From Bacillus sp. FJAT-25509 (GTDB lineage Bacteria; Bacillota; Bacilli; Bacillales; Bacillaceae_G), in NCBI RefSeq assembly GCF_001420605.1, contig NZ_LJIZ01000028.1, positions 1 to 53,365 of the forward strand: 53,365 nucleotides of DNA. The letters are read 5' to 3'. Below, in pieces: positions 40,529 through 50,893 of this stretch. The notes below the pieces were generated by a model. That model did not search any database. It had not been told where the DNA came from and saw only the letters and a list, made by a program, of their open reading frames with translations. The position numbers and the translations under genes are program-made. Each line of letters starts with the position of its first letter. Position 1 is the stretch's first letter.

Positions 40529-41737
40529 TTAACTAATAATACGAATTTTTACAGTACGACGACCAAAATTATAACAATCGTCTTTTGTAGGCATTAAAAT
40601 ATCGATTCTTCTGCCTTTAATTGCGCCACCAGTGTCACCAGCAATAGCAACGCCATATCCTTCAACCCAAACTTTAGATCCTAAAGGAATAACTTTTGGA
40701 TCAACTGCAATCAGTTTTGTGTTAGGATTTTTACGTACATTAATACCTAAAGCTGTTACACCTGACATCCCCGCATCATAAGGTGAATATGCAGTTGCTT
40801 CAACAGACATTTCTTTCACCTTACTACTTGATTTAGGCGCACTAGATTTTACTAATGCACTTGATGTTGGTACAGACTTTGTTCCAACTGCAACTACTCG
40901 ATCAACTGGTTCTTTTAATATCGTTTCATCAACTAGTGTTTTAGAAACTACTTTACCATTTTCTTTAATCAGTTCAAAGTTACGTTTAACAAGTCCTTTT
41001 ACACCTTCTGAAATGACCGAAGATTCATCTTTATTCATTGAAGAATCTTTTTGCTCTTTTTCTTTAAAATCTACAGGCTCTTCCACCACATCGTTGACTT
41101 TTTCGACACGGATAACTCGAACTGTATCATTTTGTTTGATCATTTCGCCGGCACCTGGTTCAACTCGGTCAAATTCGTTTAAAGTAATGTTCTGCTTTTC
41201 TAAAAAGTCAGCGACAGTAGTCGAAGTTGCAAACACTTTTTTAGAAACTCCTCCGTCATTTAATACCATTGGGAATGCTTTTTCGTAAGATACCTTACCA
41301 TTTTCCTCTAACGGTGTTGAAAGTGCAGGCATTATAACATCATCAGGGTTGATCTTAATATTTTGTTCCTTTAATAATTCCTCTACCGTTTGAGCAGTTG
41401 TCATAATGACTTTTTCTTGCCCATCGATCGTAAGTTTAACAGGTTTTGCTAAATGAACCGTAATATCCATATCATCTGATATTTTCGTTTTGGCTGACGG
41501 ATATATTTCATCTGCATTCGTAATATTAATATTTTGTTCTTTTAATAATTCAGCCACAGTATTTGCATGTGTTTGAATAACTTGTTCCTTCCCGTCTACC
41601 TCAAGAGTTACTTGTTCTTTAAGTCCCTCATATGCTCCTGTACCTACTGATCCAGTGAAAACTAAAGCTCCTGCAATTTGTACTGCTAGTTTTTTACTAC
41701 TCCCAAGTCTAGAAAGTAACCTATTCGCGTCTATCAC
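40529..41737 (-). CDS. yabE: Resuscitation-promoting-factor-like cell wall protein YabE (DUF348/G5/3D domains)
   Basis: A secreted, probably peptidoglycan-degrading protein. After a short basic N-terminus a hydrophobic segment (about 17-34, VQIAGALVFTGSVGTGAY) serves as signal or anchor. Three DUF348 repeats follow (each with VAELLKEQNI / VEELLKEQNI / VADFLEKQNI), then a G5-type domain, then a C-terminal 3D domain with SVEATAYSPYDAG and the conserved aspartates of GDTGGAIKGRRIDI. The start is a GTG with AAGGAGGAG seven bases upstream (402 residues); the open frame extends 16 codons further to a TTG without a site. Confidence 0.92.
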   Translation of the reverse strand: MIDANRLLSRLGSSKKLAVQIAGALVFTGSVGTGAYEGLKEQVTLEVDGKEQVIQTHANTVAELLKEQNINITNADEIYPSAKTKISDDMDITVHLAKPVKLTIDGQEKVIMTTAQTVEELLKEQNIKINPDDVIMPALSTPLEENGKVSYEKAFPMVLNDGGVSKKVFATSTTVADFLEKQNITLNEFDRVEPGAGEMIKQNDTVRVIRVEKVNDVVEEPVDFKEKEQKDSSMNKDESSVISEGVKGLVKRNFELIKENGKVVSKTLVDETILKEPVDRVVAVGTKSVPTSSALVKSSAPKSSSKVKEMSVEATAYSPYDAGMSGVTALGINVRKNPNTKLIAVDPKVIPLGSKVWVEGYGVAIAGDTGGAIKGRRIDILMPTKDDCYNFGRRTVKIRIIS

Positions 41738-41841
41738 GATTTTACTCCTCCTTTTCGCCTGAGAAAAAAGATTGACTAGCTCCAAACCTATTAACTAGTG
41801 CTTCTACTCTACTGAATGTATGTTTACTAGATTTAGAAGTA

Positions 41842-41876
41842 GAAGAGTTTTCTTTCGACAAATTCTTCAACTCTTC
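41842..41876 (-). other. Hairpin in the leader of the yabE-like gene
   Basis: GAAGAGTT (41842-41849) and AACTCTTC (41869-41876) form a perfect 8-bp stem with a 19-nt loop, between tatD and the yabE-like gene. No T-run follows on either strand, so it is not a standard terminator. It could be a tatD processing hairpin or an operator. Confidence 0.4.
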
Positions 41877-41923
41877 ATACGTGAACTGTGACGAATGTTA
41901 TGTATTCGTACTAGTTCATGAGA

Positions 41924-42694
41924 TCATTTGTTAATCTGAAAAATATTACACGCATTTTCGAAAGTTCGTTTTTGAACTTCCTCAACTGATATGTTTTTTA
42001 AACGTGCAATCTCATCAGCAACAAGTGATACATAGCTAGGTTCGTTTCTTTTTCCTCTATACGGATGTGGTGTTAAGTATGGACAATCCGTTTCGATTAA
42101 TAGATTTTCTAACGGAATCTCTGTCGCTACTTCTTTTGGTTTTTTTGCATTCTTAAATGTAACTGGTCCTCCCAATGAAATATAGAAGTTCATTTTAATA
42201 CATTCTTTTGCAGTTTCCACACTTCCGCTGAAGCAGTGCATGATGCCACCTACTTCTGATGCATTTTCTTCTTTTAAAATGGTTACAATGTCTTCAGTTG
42301 CGTCTCGATTGTGAATGACAATCGGTAGTCCACATTCTTTTGCTAATTGAATTTGTTTACGAAATACTTCTTTTTGAATTTCTTTTGGAGATTTATCCCA
42401 GTAGTAATCTAATCCAGTTTCTCCAATTGCTACTACTTTAGGATGTTTTGATAATTCCTTAATCCATTCAAAATCTTCTTCAGTTGCGTCAATTGCATCA
42501 ACTGGATGCCAGCCAATAGCTGCATAAAGAAAATCATATTTCTCAATTAATTCCATAGCCTTCGTAATTGTTGGTCGATCAAAGCCAACAACTACTTGAT
42601 GAACAACTCCTGCTTCTAGAGCTCTACTAATTACTTCTTCAAGGTCTTCTTTGTATTGATCTGCATTTAAATGTACATGTGTATCAAAAAGCAT
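41924..42694 (-). CDS. yabD: TatD-family metal-dependent DNase (YabD)
   Basis: A TIM-barrel hydrolase of the TatD family. Metal ligands: DTHVHLN at residues 4-10, GETGLDYYW, IVIHNRDA, GGIMHCFSGSVE and LIETDCPYLTP. 256 residues, as in the family. The start is the ATG with AAGGGG eight bases upstream; seven codons more are open but without a site. It follows metS, the usual metS-tatD order in Bacilli, though here 424 bp and a terminator separate them. Confidence 0.95.
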   Translation of the reverse strand: MLFDTHVHLNADQYKEDLEEVISRALEAGVVHQVVVGFDRPTITKAMELIEKYDFLYAAIGWHPVDAIDATEEDFEWIKELSKHPKVVAIGETGLDYYWDKSPKEIQKEVFRKQIQLAKECGLPIVIHNRDATEDIVTILKEENASEVGGIMHCFSGSVETAKECIKMNFYISLGGPVTFKNAKKPKEVATEIPLENLLIETDCPYLTPHPYRGKRNEPSYVSLVADEIARLKNISVEEVQKRTFENACNIFQINK

Positions 42695-43118
42695 TTCTAC
42701 TTCCCCTTTGCTCATCTGAGATTTAGTCTAGCATACCGTAAAATTTCTTACCTAACGCACAGTTAACAATTCCGTTACAAAAAAAAACGGTCAAAATTAA
42801 GCAATTTCTAATAAAATTTTAAAGATGTTTTAAATTAATTCCATGTTATATCAAGACTTTCTTACTTTTTGTTACCAAATTCAGATAATTATTTTAGTTT
42901 ACCGTTGTAATCAATCTGTAATATTTTCTTCATATAATGACATTTTCTAACAATACCTTGTTAACACCTGCCATAAATCAACAAATTATTATCATATTTG
43001 TGATTATTATGATATTTTTACAATTTTCTGCACAATACAACAATTATTTCAGTAAAACAAATTAAAAAAGAAAAGCATTTCATGTTAGTTTTTACACGAA
43101 ATACTTTTCCTAGTAACA
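42695..43118. other. Intergenic region metS / tatD
   Basis: This 424-bp gap holds the metS terminator at its metS end. The rest is very AT-rich, with several promoter-like stretches that cannot be ranked by eye and no open frame with a ribosome binding site. I see nothing else in it. Confidence 0.6.
43064..43109 (-). terminator. Intrinsic terminator of metS
   Basis: GAAAAGTATTTCGTG and CATGAAATGCTTTTC form a 15-bp stem with two wobble positions and a 10-nt loop, followed by six T on the minus strand. It lies directly after the metS stop. Confidence 0.88.
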
Positions 43119-45398
<2,280 letters not shown>

Positions 45399-45683
45399 AT
45401 GAAATCTACAGGAATTGTCCGTAAGGTAGACGAGCTTGGCCGTGTAGTAATTCCCATTGAACTTAGAAGAACACTAAACATCACTGAAAGAGACACACTT
45501 GAAATATTTGTTCAGGATGATCGAATTATCCTAAAAAAGTATGAACCAAATATGACTTGTATGATGACTGGAGAAATTTCTCAAAATAATCTTGAGGTTG
45601 GTGATGGCAAAATTGTTTTAAGTAAAAAAGGCGCAGAACTTCTAAAATTCGAGATTGAACAATTTATAGCTAATAATAATTAA
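45399..45683 (+). CDS. abrB: Transition-state regulator AbrB
   Basis: A global repressor of post-exponential genes, binding DNA as a tetramer. Residues 1-50 are the swapped-hairpin DNA-binding domain (MKSTGIVRKVDELGRVVIPI, ELRRTLNI), Cys54 is conserved, and the C-terminal part multimerizes. 94 residues, as in B. subtilis. ATG start with GGAGG seven bases upstream. It is the only protein gene on this strand, divergent from metS, as in B. subtilis. SpoVT in this window shares the N-terminal domain, and YabT is a known AbrB kinase in B. subtilis. Confidence 0.97.
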   Translation: MKSTGIVRKVDELGRVVIPIELRRTLNITERDTLEIFVQDDRIILKKYEPNMTCMMTGEISQNNLEVGDGKIVLSKKGAELLKFEIEQFIANNN

Positions 45684-45685
45684 AT

Positions 45686-45776
45686 TGAAGAGGCTGCCTA
45701 TTTTAATTGCATTCTCTAAATAAAAGCAAGTAAAAATGAGTAGAGAATTACAAATAAATAAGACAGCCTAACTTCA
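45686..45776. terminator. Long dyad between convergent abrB and rsmI (bidirectional terminator)
   Basis: TGAAG...AGGCTGCCT and TTCTCTA at the left are mirrored by TAGAGAA, AGACAGCCT and CTTCA at the right, giving a roughly 90-bp imperfect palindrome. It fills the space between the stops of the converging genes and probably ends both transcripts, although T-runs are weak. Confidence 0.6.
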
Positions 45777-45789
45777 TTTTTAAACCATA

Positions 45790-46668
45790 TTAAATTTCGT
45801 GATATTCCGCATAGACGTCCCTTTTATTTAATGAACGATCCTTCGCAACAAGTTTTATTGCATCTTTACTTTTTTCATTTTTTTCATTTATGTACCAATC
45901 GACATGTTGGTTAATTGATAGTTCCTGCCACCAACAATCCTCATTGTTTTTCATATCTTCTTCAGATGCCCCTTCTAGAACAACTACAAACTCTCCACGT
46001 ACTTCTCCATTCGTTGCCCAGTCTATTGCATCACTAACTGTCCCTCGTAAAAACTCTTCGAACTTCTTTGTTAATTCTCTACAAAGTACAATTTTTCTGT
46101 CACCTAATACTTCAAGAATAACATGTAACGTTTCTTTTAAACGATGTGGAGACTCGTATAAAATAACTGTACTACGTTGTGCCTTTAACGGCTCCAATTG
46201 CTTCTTCTTATCTTTCTTTTGACGTGACAAGAATCCTATGTATAAAAATGAATCAGTAGGTAGTCCAGATGATATTAAAGATGTTAAAGCAGCATTTGCG
46301 CCCGGTAAAGGGATGACAGAAATACCTTCTTCTAAACAAAGTTTTACAAGCTCATAACCTGGGTCATTTATGCATGGCATTCCTGCATCACTTACTAATC
46401 CAACTTTTAATCCTTGTTTCAAGTCTTCTACAAGCTTTAATCCTGCTTTTTCTTTGTTATGTTCATGGTAACTCACTAATGGCGTTGGTATTTCAAAGTG
46501 ATTACAAAGCTTTTTCGTGTTACGAGTATCCTCAGCTGCAATATAATCGACTTCTTTTAGTATTCTTACCGCTCTAAACGTCATATCTTCTAAATTACCA
46601 ATAGGAGTTGGTATTAAATAAAGACAACCTAATTCTTCATTTAAGAAGCTCTTTTGACTTTTAATCAT
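45790..46668 (-). CDS. rsmI: 16S rRNA 2'-O-ribose C1402 methyltransferase RsmI (YabC)
   Basis: It methylates the ribose of C1402 in the 16S decoding centre. The 292-residue tetrapyrrole-methylase-fold protein shows CLYLIPTPIGNLEDMTFRA, AAEDTRNTKKLCNHF, VSDAGMPCINDPG and SGLPTDSFLYIGFLSRQ. ATG start with GGAGGAG six bases upstream. It overlaps the end of yazA by 8 nt. Order trmN6-yazA-rsmI as in B. subtilis. Confidence 0.96.
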   Translation of the reverse strand: MIKSQKSFLNEELGCLYLIPTPIGNLEDMTFRAVRILKEVDYIAAEDTRNTKKLCNHFEIPTPLVSYHEHNKEKAGLKLVEDLKQGLKVGLVSDAGMPCINDPGYELVKLCLEEGISVIPLPGANAALTSLISSGLPTDSFLYIGFLSRQKKDKKKQLEPLKAQRSTVILYESPHRLKETLHVILEVLGDRKIVLCRELTKKFEEFLRGTVSDAIDWATNGEVRGEFVVVLEGASEEDMKNNEDCWWQELSINQHVDWYINEKNEKSKDAIKLVAKDRSLNKRDVYAEYHEI

Positions 46669-46927
46669 TGCTCGCTCCTCCTCTCATATATCGTTCTTTG
46701 TTTTCCCTTGATAATTGCTTAAAAGCGTATTCTGCTTGCATCGCTTCTCTTTTCGTTAGGTACTCCTCAAAAAATATACAATTTACAGGTGTCCTACCTC
46801 TCGTATATTTTGCACCTTTTCCATCATTGTGTTGTTTTACTCTACGTTCAATATCTGTTGTATACCCTGCATAGAAAGTAGCATCAGAACATTCTAGCAC
46901 GTATAAATAGTGTTTATTGTCTTCCAT
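46661..46927 (-). CDS. yazA: GIY-YIG domain protein YazA
   Basis: An 88-residue protein consisting of one GIY-YIG nuclease-like domain ([39 protein letters not shown], with a late glutamate in [11 protein letters not shown]). The UvrC-type catalytic arginine and tyrosines are present, so it may be an active nuclease; its substrate is unknown. It overlaps trmN6 by 14 nt and rsmI by 8 nt, so all three are coupled. Confidence 0.93.
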   Translation of the reverse strand: MEDNKHYLYVLECSDATFYAGYTTDIERRVKQHNDGKGAKYTRGRTPVNCIFFEEYLTKREAMQAEYAFKQLSRENKERYMRGGASND

Positions 46928-47651
46928 ATAGAATTTCCTTTAGCTCAGTCGTATACTCGTTATTTTCCTCATATACGTAAATCGGAGGCAAAATTTTAAG
47001 GTCTGCCTTACCACCTTTAATACCTTCAATTAGAAGTGTATTTGCTTCTTTACCCATTTTTGGATAGACAAACTGAATTCTTTTCGGCTCAATGCCATGT
47101 TTACGCATTGTTGTAACAATATCCAACATACGTCCTGGACGATGAACCATCGCCAATTTCCCACCGTGCTTCAAAAGTTGTTTACTTGCATTGATTACTT
47201 CTTCTAAATTCGTTTTAATCTCATGTCTCGCTATTGCATAATGCTCATTCATATTCTGTTCAGAAGTCGGAATATCTTGAAAGTATGGTGGATTACATGT
47301 AACAACATCTACAAACTCTCTACCTATTTTATCTGGTGCATTTTTTAAATCGTCATGAATCATTGATATTTTTTCATCTAACTTGTTATATTCAATGCTT
47401 CTTTTAGCCATATCATATAATCGCTCTTGTATTTCTACACCAATTATATTTGCTTTAGATCTTCGGTGTAGCATCAATGGAATAACTCCATTTCCAGAAC
47501 ATAAATCAACAATTGTACCTTTTTGGATCGGGACATATGTAAAATTGGATAAAAGAACTGCATCTAATGAAAATGAAAAAACAGATGGACTTTGAATAAT
47601 CCTCATATCATCGGTTAATAAGTAATCTAAACGTTCGTCACCTTTAAGCAT
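46914..47651 (-). CDS. trmN6: tRNA1(Val) (adenine37-N6)-methyltransferase
   Basis: The protein (YabB in B. subtilis, YfiC in E. coli) is a SAM-dependent Rossmann methyltransferase. SAM motif [19 protein letters not shown] (about 46-64) and the adenine-N6 catalytic motif CNPPYF are present, and the N-terminus [16 protein letters not shown] is typical for the family. 245 residues. ATG start. First gene of the trmN6-yazA-rsmI unit, after a large palindrome that separates it from yabA. Confidence 0.93.
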   Translation of the reverse strand: MLKGDERLDYLLTDDMRIIQSPSVFSFSLDAVLLSNFTYVPIQKGTIVDLCSGNGVIPLMLHRRSKANIIGVEIQERLYDMAKRSIEYNKLDEKISMIHDDLKNAPDKIGREFVDVVTCNPPYFQDIPTSEQNMNEHYAIARHEIKTNLEEVINASKQLLKHGGKLAMVHRPGRMLDIVTTMRKHGIEPKRIQFVYPKMGKEANTLLIEGIKGGKADLKILPPIYVYEENNEYTTELKEILYGRQ

Positions 47652-47733
47652 AATTAGTTCCTTTCAAATTCACACCAATAATATCTTTTAGCATTGCCTA
47701 ATCGCCTAACAATTAACTAGCAGTGCATAAAAA

Positions 47734-47834
47734 GAAGCTATTCCATTTGGAATTGGCGCATTACCTTTTTAATCAGCTTATTTAATAGCTGTTTTCTAAA
47801 AAGGTAATTGCTCGCTTCTTCCGGAATAGCCTAC
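47734..47834. repeat. Composite palindrome between yabA and trmN6
   Basis: Nested perfect inverted repeats share one centre: GCTATTCC (47737-47744) with GGAATAGC (47823-47830), ATTACCTTTTTA (47760-47771) with TAAAAAGGTAAT (47797-47808), and CAGCT with AGCTG (47774-47791). A side hairpin ATTCC/GGAAT sits on one arm. On the minus strand it follows the yabA stop at once and may act as its terminator, but it is far longer than needed and has no terminal T-run. Confidence 0.65.
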
Positions 47835-47836
47835 CA

Positions 47837-48196
47837 TTACTTTTTATCAAAGAAGGATAAACAAAACAGACAGTCCTCACCATGACGTACGCTTCCATAA
47901 TGTAGATTACAAATATGGAAACCCTCTTGGTACAATCTTGCTAAATTATCATAGCCTTCCCCAAGATCCTTATCCTTTTGTACCTTTTTCTTCTTTGAGT
48001 CTTTTATTTGCTCTTTTTCTTCTATACGTTTATTTAGACCTAATCTTTCTCGTAAATGATCATTCTCAATTTTCGTATAGTGGTTTTCTTCTAGTAGCTC
48101 AGCAATATATTGTTTTAATTCGCTAAGCTGTGTTGATAAATCTTGAATTTGTTCTTCCATATTGGAAAGAGATAAGAATATATTCTTCTTGTCCAA
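47837..48196 (-). CDS. yabA: Replication initiation control protein YabA
   Basis: It restrains replication initiation by binding DnaA and DnaN. An N-terminal coiled coil (about 10-60, [22 protein letters not shown]) drives tetramer formation; the C-terminal zinc-binding part carries [10 protein letters not shown] and DCLFC (Cys96, Cys109, Cys112). The start is a TTG giving MDKKNIF, matching B. subtilis MDKKELF; it has GAGGTGG five to six bases upstream, while the GTG three codons earlier lies inside that site. 119 residues. It follows ricT by 12 bp. Confidence 0.94.
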   Translation of the reverse strand: MDKKNIFLSLSNMEEQIQDLSTQLSELKQYIAELLEENHYTKIENDHLRERLGLNKRIEEKEQIKDSKKKKVQKDKDLGEGYDNLARLYQEGFHICNLHYGSVRHGEDCLFCLSFFDKK

Positions 48197-48208
48197 TCTT
48201 ACCACCTC

Positions 48209-49036
48209 TTAATCTGTGGTTTGTATTGACACGACTCCCTCGTGAATCAAATCATCTAGGGTATACTCCACAACGCGTTCTTTTTTGATCAATTCTACCT
48301 GAATAACTCGTTCTAAGATGTTTAATCCTACTACTCTTCCAGGACCTTCTGATGTTTTGATGATATCCTCTAAGTCTGGAAGTTGTTCTTTTGCAGCCTC
48401 ATACTCGTCATTTTCATATTTTAAGCAGCACATTAATCGGCCACAAAGTCCTGAAATTTTCGCCGGGTTAAGAGAAAGGTTTTGATCTTTAGCCATTTTA
48501 ATGGATACTGGTTCAAAATCACCTAAGAACGTTGAACAACACAACATTCTACCACAAGGCCCTATCCCACCAAGCATTTTAGCTTCATCACGTACGCCTA
48601 TTTGTCTTAGTTCAATTCGAGTACGGAATACTGCAGCTAAATCCTTTACTAATTCCCTAAAGTCTATTCTACCATCTGCTGTAAAATAAAAGATGACTTT
48701 ATTTCGATCAAACGTATATTCGACATCAACTAATTTCATATCTAGTTCATGTTGCATAACTTTACTAGAACAAACTTCATAAGCTTCTTTAGCTGATTGT
48801 TTATTCTCATCAACAATCATACGATCATGCTCATCAGCTAATCGCATAACTTTTTTTAACGGAAGGACTACGTCATTTTCTCCGACCTTTTTATTTGGTA
48901 CAACTACTTTTCCAAATTCAATCCCTCTCACCGTCTCAACGATGACAAAAGTATCTTTAGGGATTGCTAATCCATTCGGGTCGAAATAATAGATTTTACC
49001 AGCTTTTTTAAAACGTACTCCGACTACTTCGTACAC
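48209..49036 (-). CDS. ricT: RicT (YaaT), PSP1-domain protein of the RicAFT complex
   Basis: With RicA and RicF it forms an iron-sulfur complex that guides RNase Y cleavage and promotes sporulation and competence in B. subtilis. The 275-residue protein shows the PSP1 core (YTFDRNKVIFYFTADGRIDFR, RIELRQIGVRDEAKMLGG) and two cysteine motifs, CGRMLCC and CGRLMCCLKYE, that help bind the clusters. GTG start with GGAGGG ten bases upstream. It lies 3 bp after holB, in one operon with holB and yabA. Confidence 0.96.
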   Translation of the reverse strand: MYEVVGVRFKKAGKIYYFDPNGLAIPKDTFVIVETVRGIEFGKVVVPNKKVGENDVVLPLKKVMRLADEHDRMIVDENKQSAKEAYEVCSSKVMQHELDMKLVDVEYTFDRNKVIFYFTADGRIDFRELVKDLAAVFRTRIELRQIGVRDEAKMLGGIGPCGRMLCCSTFLGDFEPVSIKMAKDQNLSLNPAKISGLCGRLMCCLKYENDEYEAAKEQLPDLEDIIKTSEGPGRVVGLNILERVIQVELIKKERVVEYTLDDLIHEGVVSIQTTD

Positions 49037-49039
49037 AAT

Positions 49040-50035
49040 CTACAATCCCTCCTGTAGCTCTATTATCATTTGCTCTAAAACCATTAACATGTTTGCGTTG
49101 GATGTTAATCGCTTTTTAGCAAAAAGGATGATTTCTAAACAAGTGGTTATTTTCTCTAATGAAATACGATTTAATGCTTGTCTCATTAATGGTTCTTCAT
49201 TTTTAAAAACAACGTTTTGATCTTGCTCAGCATATATATATAGCATATCTTTAAAGGCTAATACAAGCATATCAAGCATCATTTGTAACTGTTCCTTCGT
49301 ATCAAAATGACGAGAAACATTTTGTTGTATGACTAGAAGACTATCTTTTTTCGTCGTTAATAATGCTTCATATAATTCTATCACTAAATCTCTAGCTTGT
49401 GCAAACCATTCTTCTTCAGCAATTTGAAGTGCGACTGCCTCACTATTTGTTAATCTTGCTAATAATGGTACTAAGTTTGATTGGAGCTCTATATTAACTA
49501 AATGTTCTTCAAAGTATTTTGTTGGTAATGGATTAAAATGGATTGATTGACAGCGAGATTGTATCGTTGGCAAAATTTGTTGTACTTGTTCAGTTAATAA
49601 AAATGCAGTTGTAATTGAGACCGGCTCTTCCAAAAACTTTAATAAAGAATTAGCTGCATTTGTCGTCATTCGATCAGCATGGTCTATTATATAAATTTTT
49701 CGATTTGATTCAACAGCCGTTTTAGAGAATTCTTCTTGTAATTGTTGAATTTGATGTTTCTTTATAGAGGCTTCTTCAGGCTCAATTACATAAACATTTG
49801 GGTGATTACCAGAATCGACACGCTTACAATTACGACAAGTTCCACAAGGTGTAGCGCCACTTACATTCTCACATAGTAATACTTTTGTGTAGTATAATGC
49901 AAGTTCGCGTTTACCAGTTCCTCTTGGACCCTCAAATAAGTAAGCATGTGCTACCCTGTTCTTAATGACTGCATTTTTTAACATTTTTGTAGCAACTGGC
50001 TGACGATCGCTTAATTTCTCCCAAGATGTTTTCAT
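49040..50035 (-). CDS. holB: DNA polymerase III delta-prime subunit
   Basis: A clamp-loader subunit. The AAA+ fold begins with FEGPRGTGKRELALYY (P-loop, about residue 34), followed by a zinc-binding cluster CENVSGATPCGTCRNC and the SNRKIYIIDHADRMTTNAANSLLKFLEEP segment. 331 residues. ATG start after TAGGTG. It is preceded by its own extended -10 promoter and followed directly by ricT and yabA, a replication-related cluster. In B. subtilis yaaQ (darA) and yaaR lie between tmk and holB; both are missing here. Confidence 0.95.
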   Translation of the reverse strand: MKTSWEKLSDRQPVATKMLKNAVIKNRVAHAYLFEGPRGTGKRELALYYTKVLLCENVSGATPCGTCRNCKRVDSGNHPNVYVIEPEEASIKKHQIQQLQEEFSKTAVESNRKIYIIDHADRMTTNAANSLLKFLEEPVSITTAFLLTEQVQQILPTIQSRCQSIHFNPLPTKYFEEHLVNIELQSNLVPLLARLTNSEAVALQIAEEEWFAQARDLVIELYEALLTTKKDSLLVIQQNVSRHFDTKEQLQMMLDMLVLAFKDMLYIYAEQDQNVVFKNEEPLMRQALNRISLEKITTCLEIILFAKKRLTSNANMLMVLEQMIIELQEGL

Positions 50036-50196
50036 GTTTACACCTACTTATATCTGTAAAATAATCAATAATATTTTTTCAATTGTATCGGTTTTTTTAA
50101 AAATTGTTTTACCAATTACACAACCCTTGTTTTGGCCTACATTTTTCTATTGATACAAGTAATTTTCATTTAAGTTCCGAAAGTTTTCTTTCTTCT

Positions 50197-50205
50197 ATTA
50201 TACCA
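50197..50205 (-). promoter_or_regulatory. Extended -10 promoter upstream of holB
   Basis: TGGTATAAT on the minus strand is a perfect extended -10 in the 213-bp tmk-holB gap. No good -35 accompanies it. It lies where darA and yaaR would be in B. subtilis. Confidence 0.55.
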
Positions 50206-50248
50206 GTTCCGTCATGTTATTGTTCATGTAATCAATTTTTATAAATAA

Positions 50249-50881
50249 TTAAATTTCTTCTATTTTTTCTAAAATGACTTTTAAAGTATCATTAAATACT
50301 TGCTCGACCTGGTTTGATGCATCAATTCGTTTAAAGCGCCATGGTTCTCTCTTCATGATCTCATCATATCCACTTTGAACTTTTAAATGAAAATCTAGTT
50401 CTTCTAAATCCAATCGGTTGATTTCTCTCTCATCTGCTTGGTGAACTCTATTTAATCCAACTTTTGGGTCTAAATCAAAGTAAATCGTTAAATCAGGCAT
50501 TAAACCATCGATCGCGAATTGATTGATATTATAAATTTCATCTATTCCGATTCCTCTACCGACACCTTGATATGCAAGCGAGCTATCCACAAATCGATCA
50601 CATAGCACCATTTTACCTTCTTCCAATGCAGGGATTACTTTCTCTGCCAAATGCTGTCTCCTTGCCGCAGCATAAAGTAGTGCCTCCGTACGTTTGTCCA
50701 TTTCAATATTCTCTGTGTCTAAAATAATATTTCTTATACTTTCTGCGATACGTATACCGCCTGGTTCACGAGTAGATATAAAGTTCACGCTTCTTTTATG
50801 AAGTTCTTCCGATATCATTTTTATAATTGTTGTTTTCCCTGCACCTTCTGGTCCTTCAAATGTAATGAACAAAGATTTCAA
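50249..50881 (-). CDS. tmk: Thymidylate kinase
   Basis: It phosphorylates dTMP to dTDP. The P-loop [13 protein letters not shown] (residues 8-20), the substrate-binding [12 protein letters not shown] and the LID region are visible. 210 residues, normal length. The start is TTG with GGAGG eight bases upstream, giving [10 protein letters not shown]. It follows the decarboxylase gene by 12 bp and is probably co-transcribed with it. Confidence 0.96.
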   Translation of the reverse strand: MKSLFITFEGPEGAGKTTIIKMISEELHKRSVNFISTREPGGIRIAESIRNIILDTENIEMDKRTEALLYAAARRQHLAEKVIPALEEGKMVLCDRFVDSSLAYQGVGRGIGIDEIYNINQFAIDGLMPDLTIYFDLDPKVGLNRVHQADEREINRLDLEELDFHLKVQSGYDEIMKREPWRFKRIDASNQVEQVFNDTLKVILEKIEEI

Positions 50882-50893
50882 ATGTGTTTCCTC

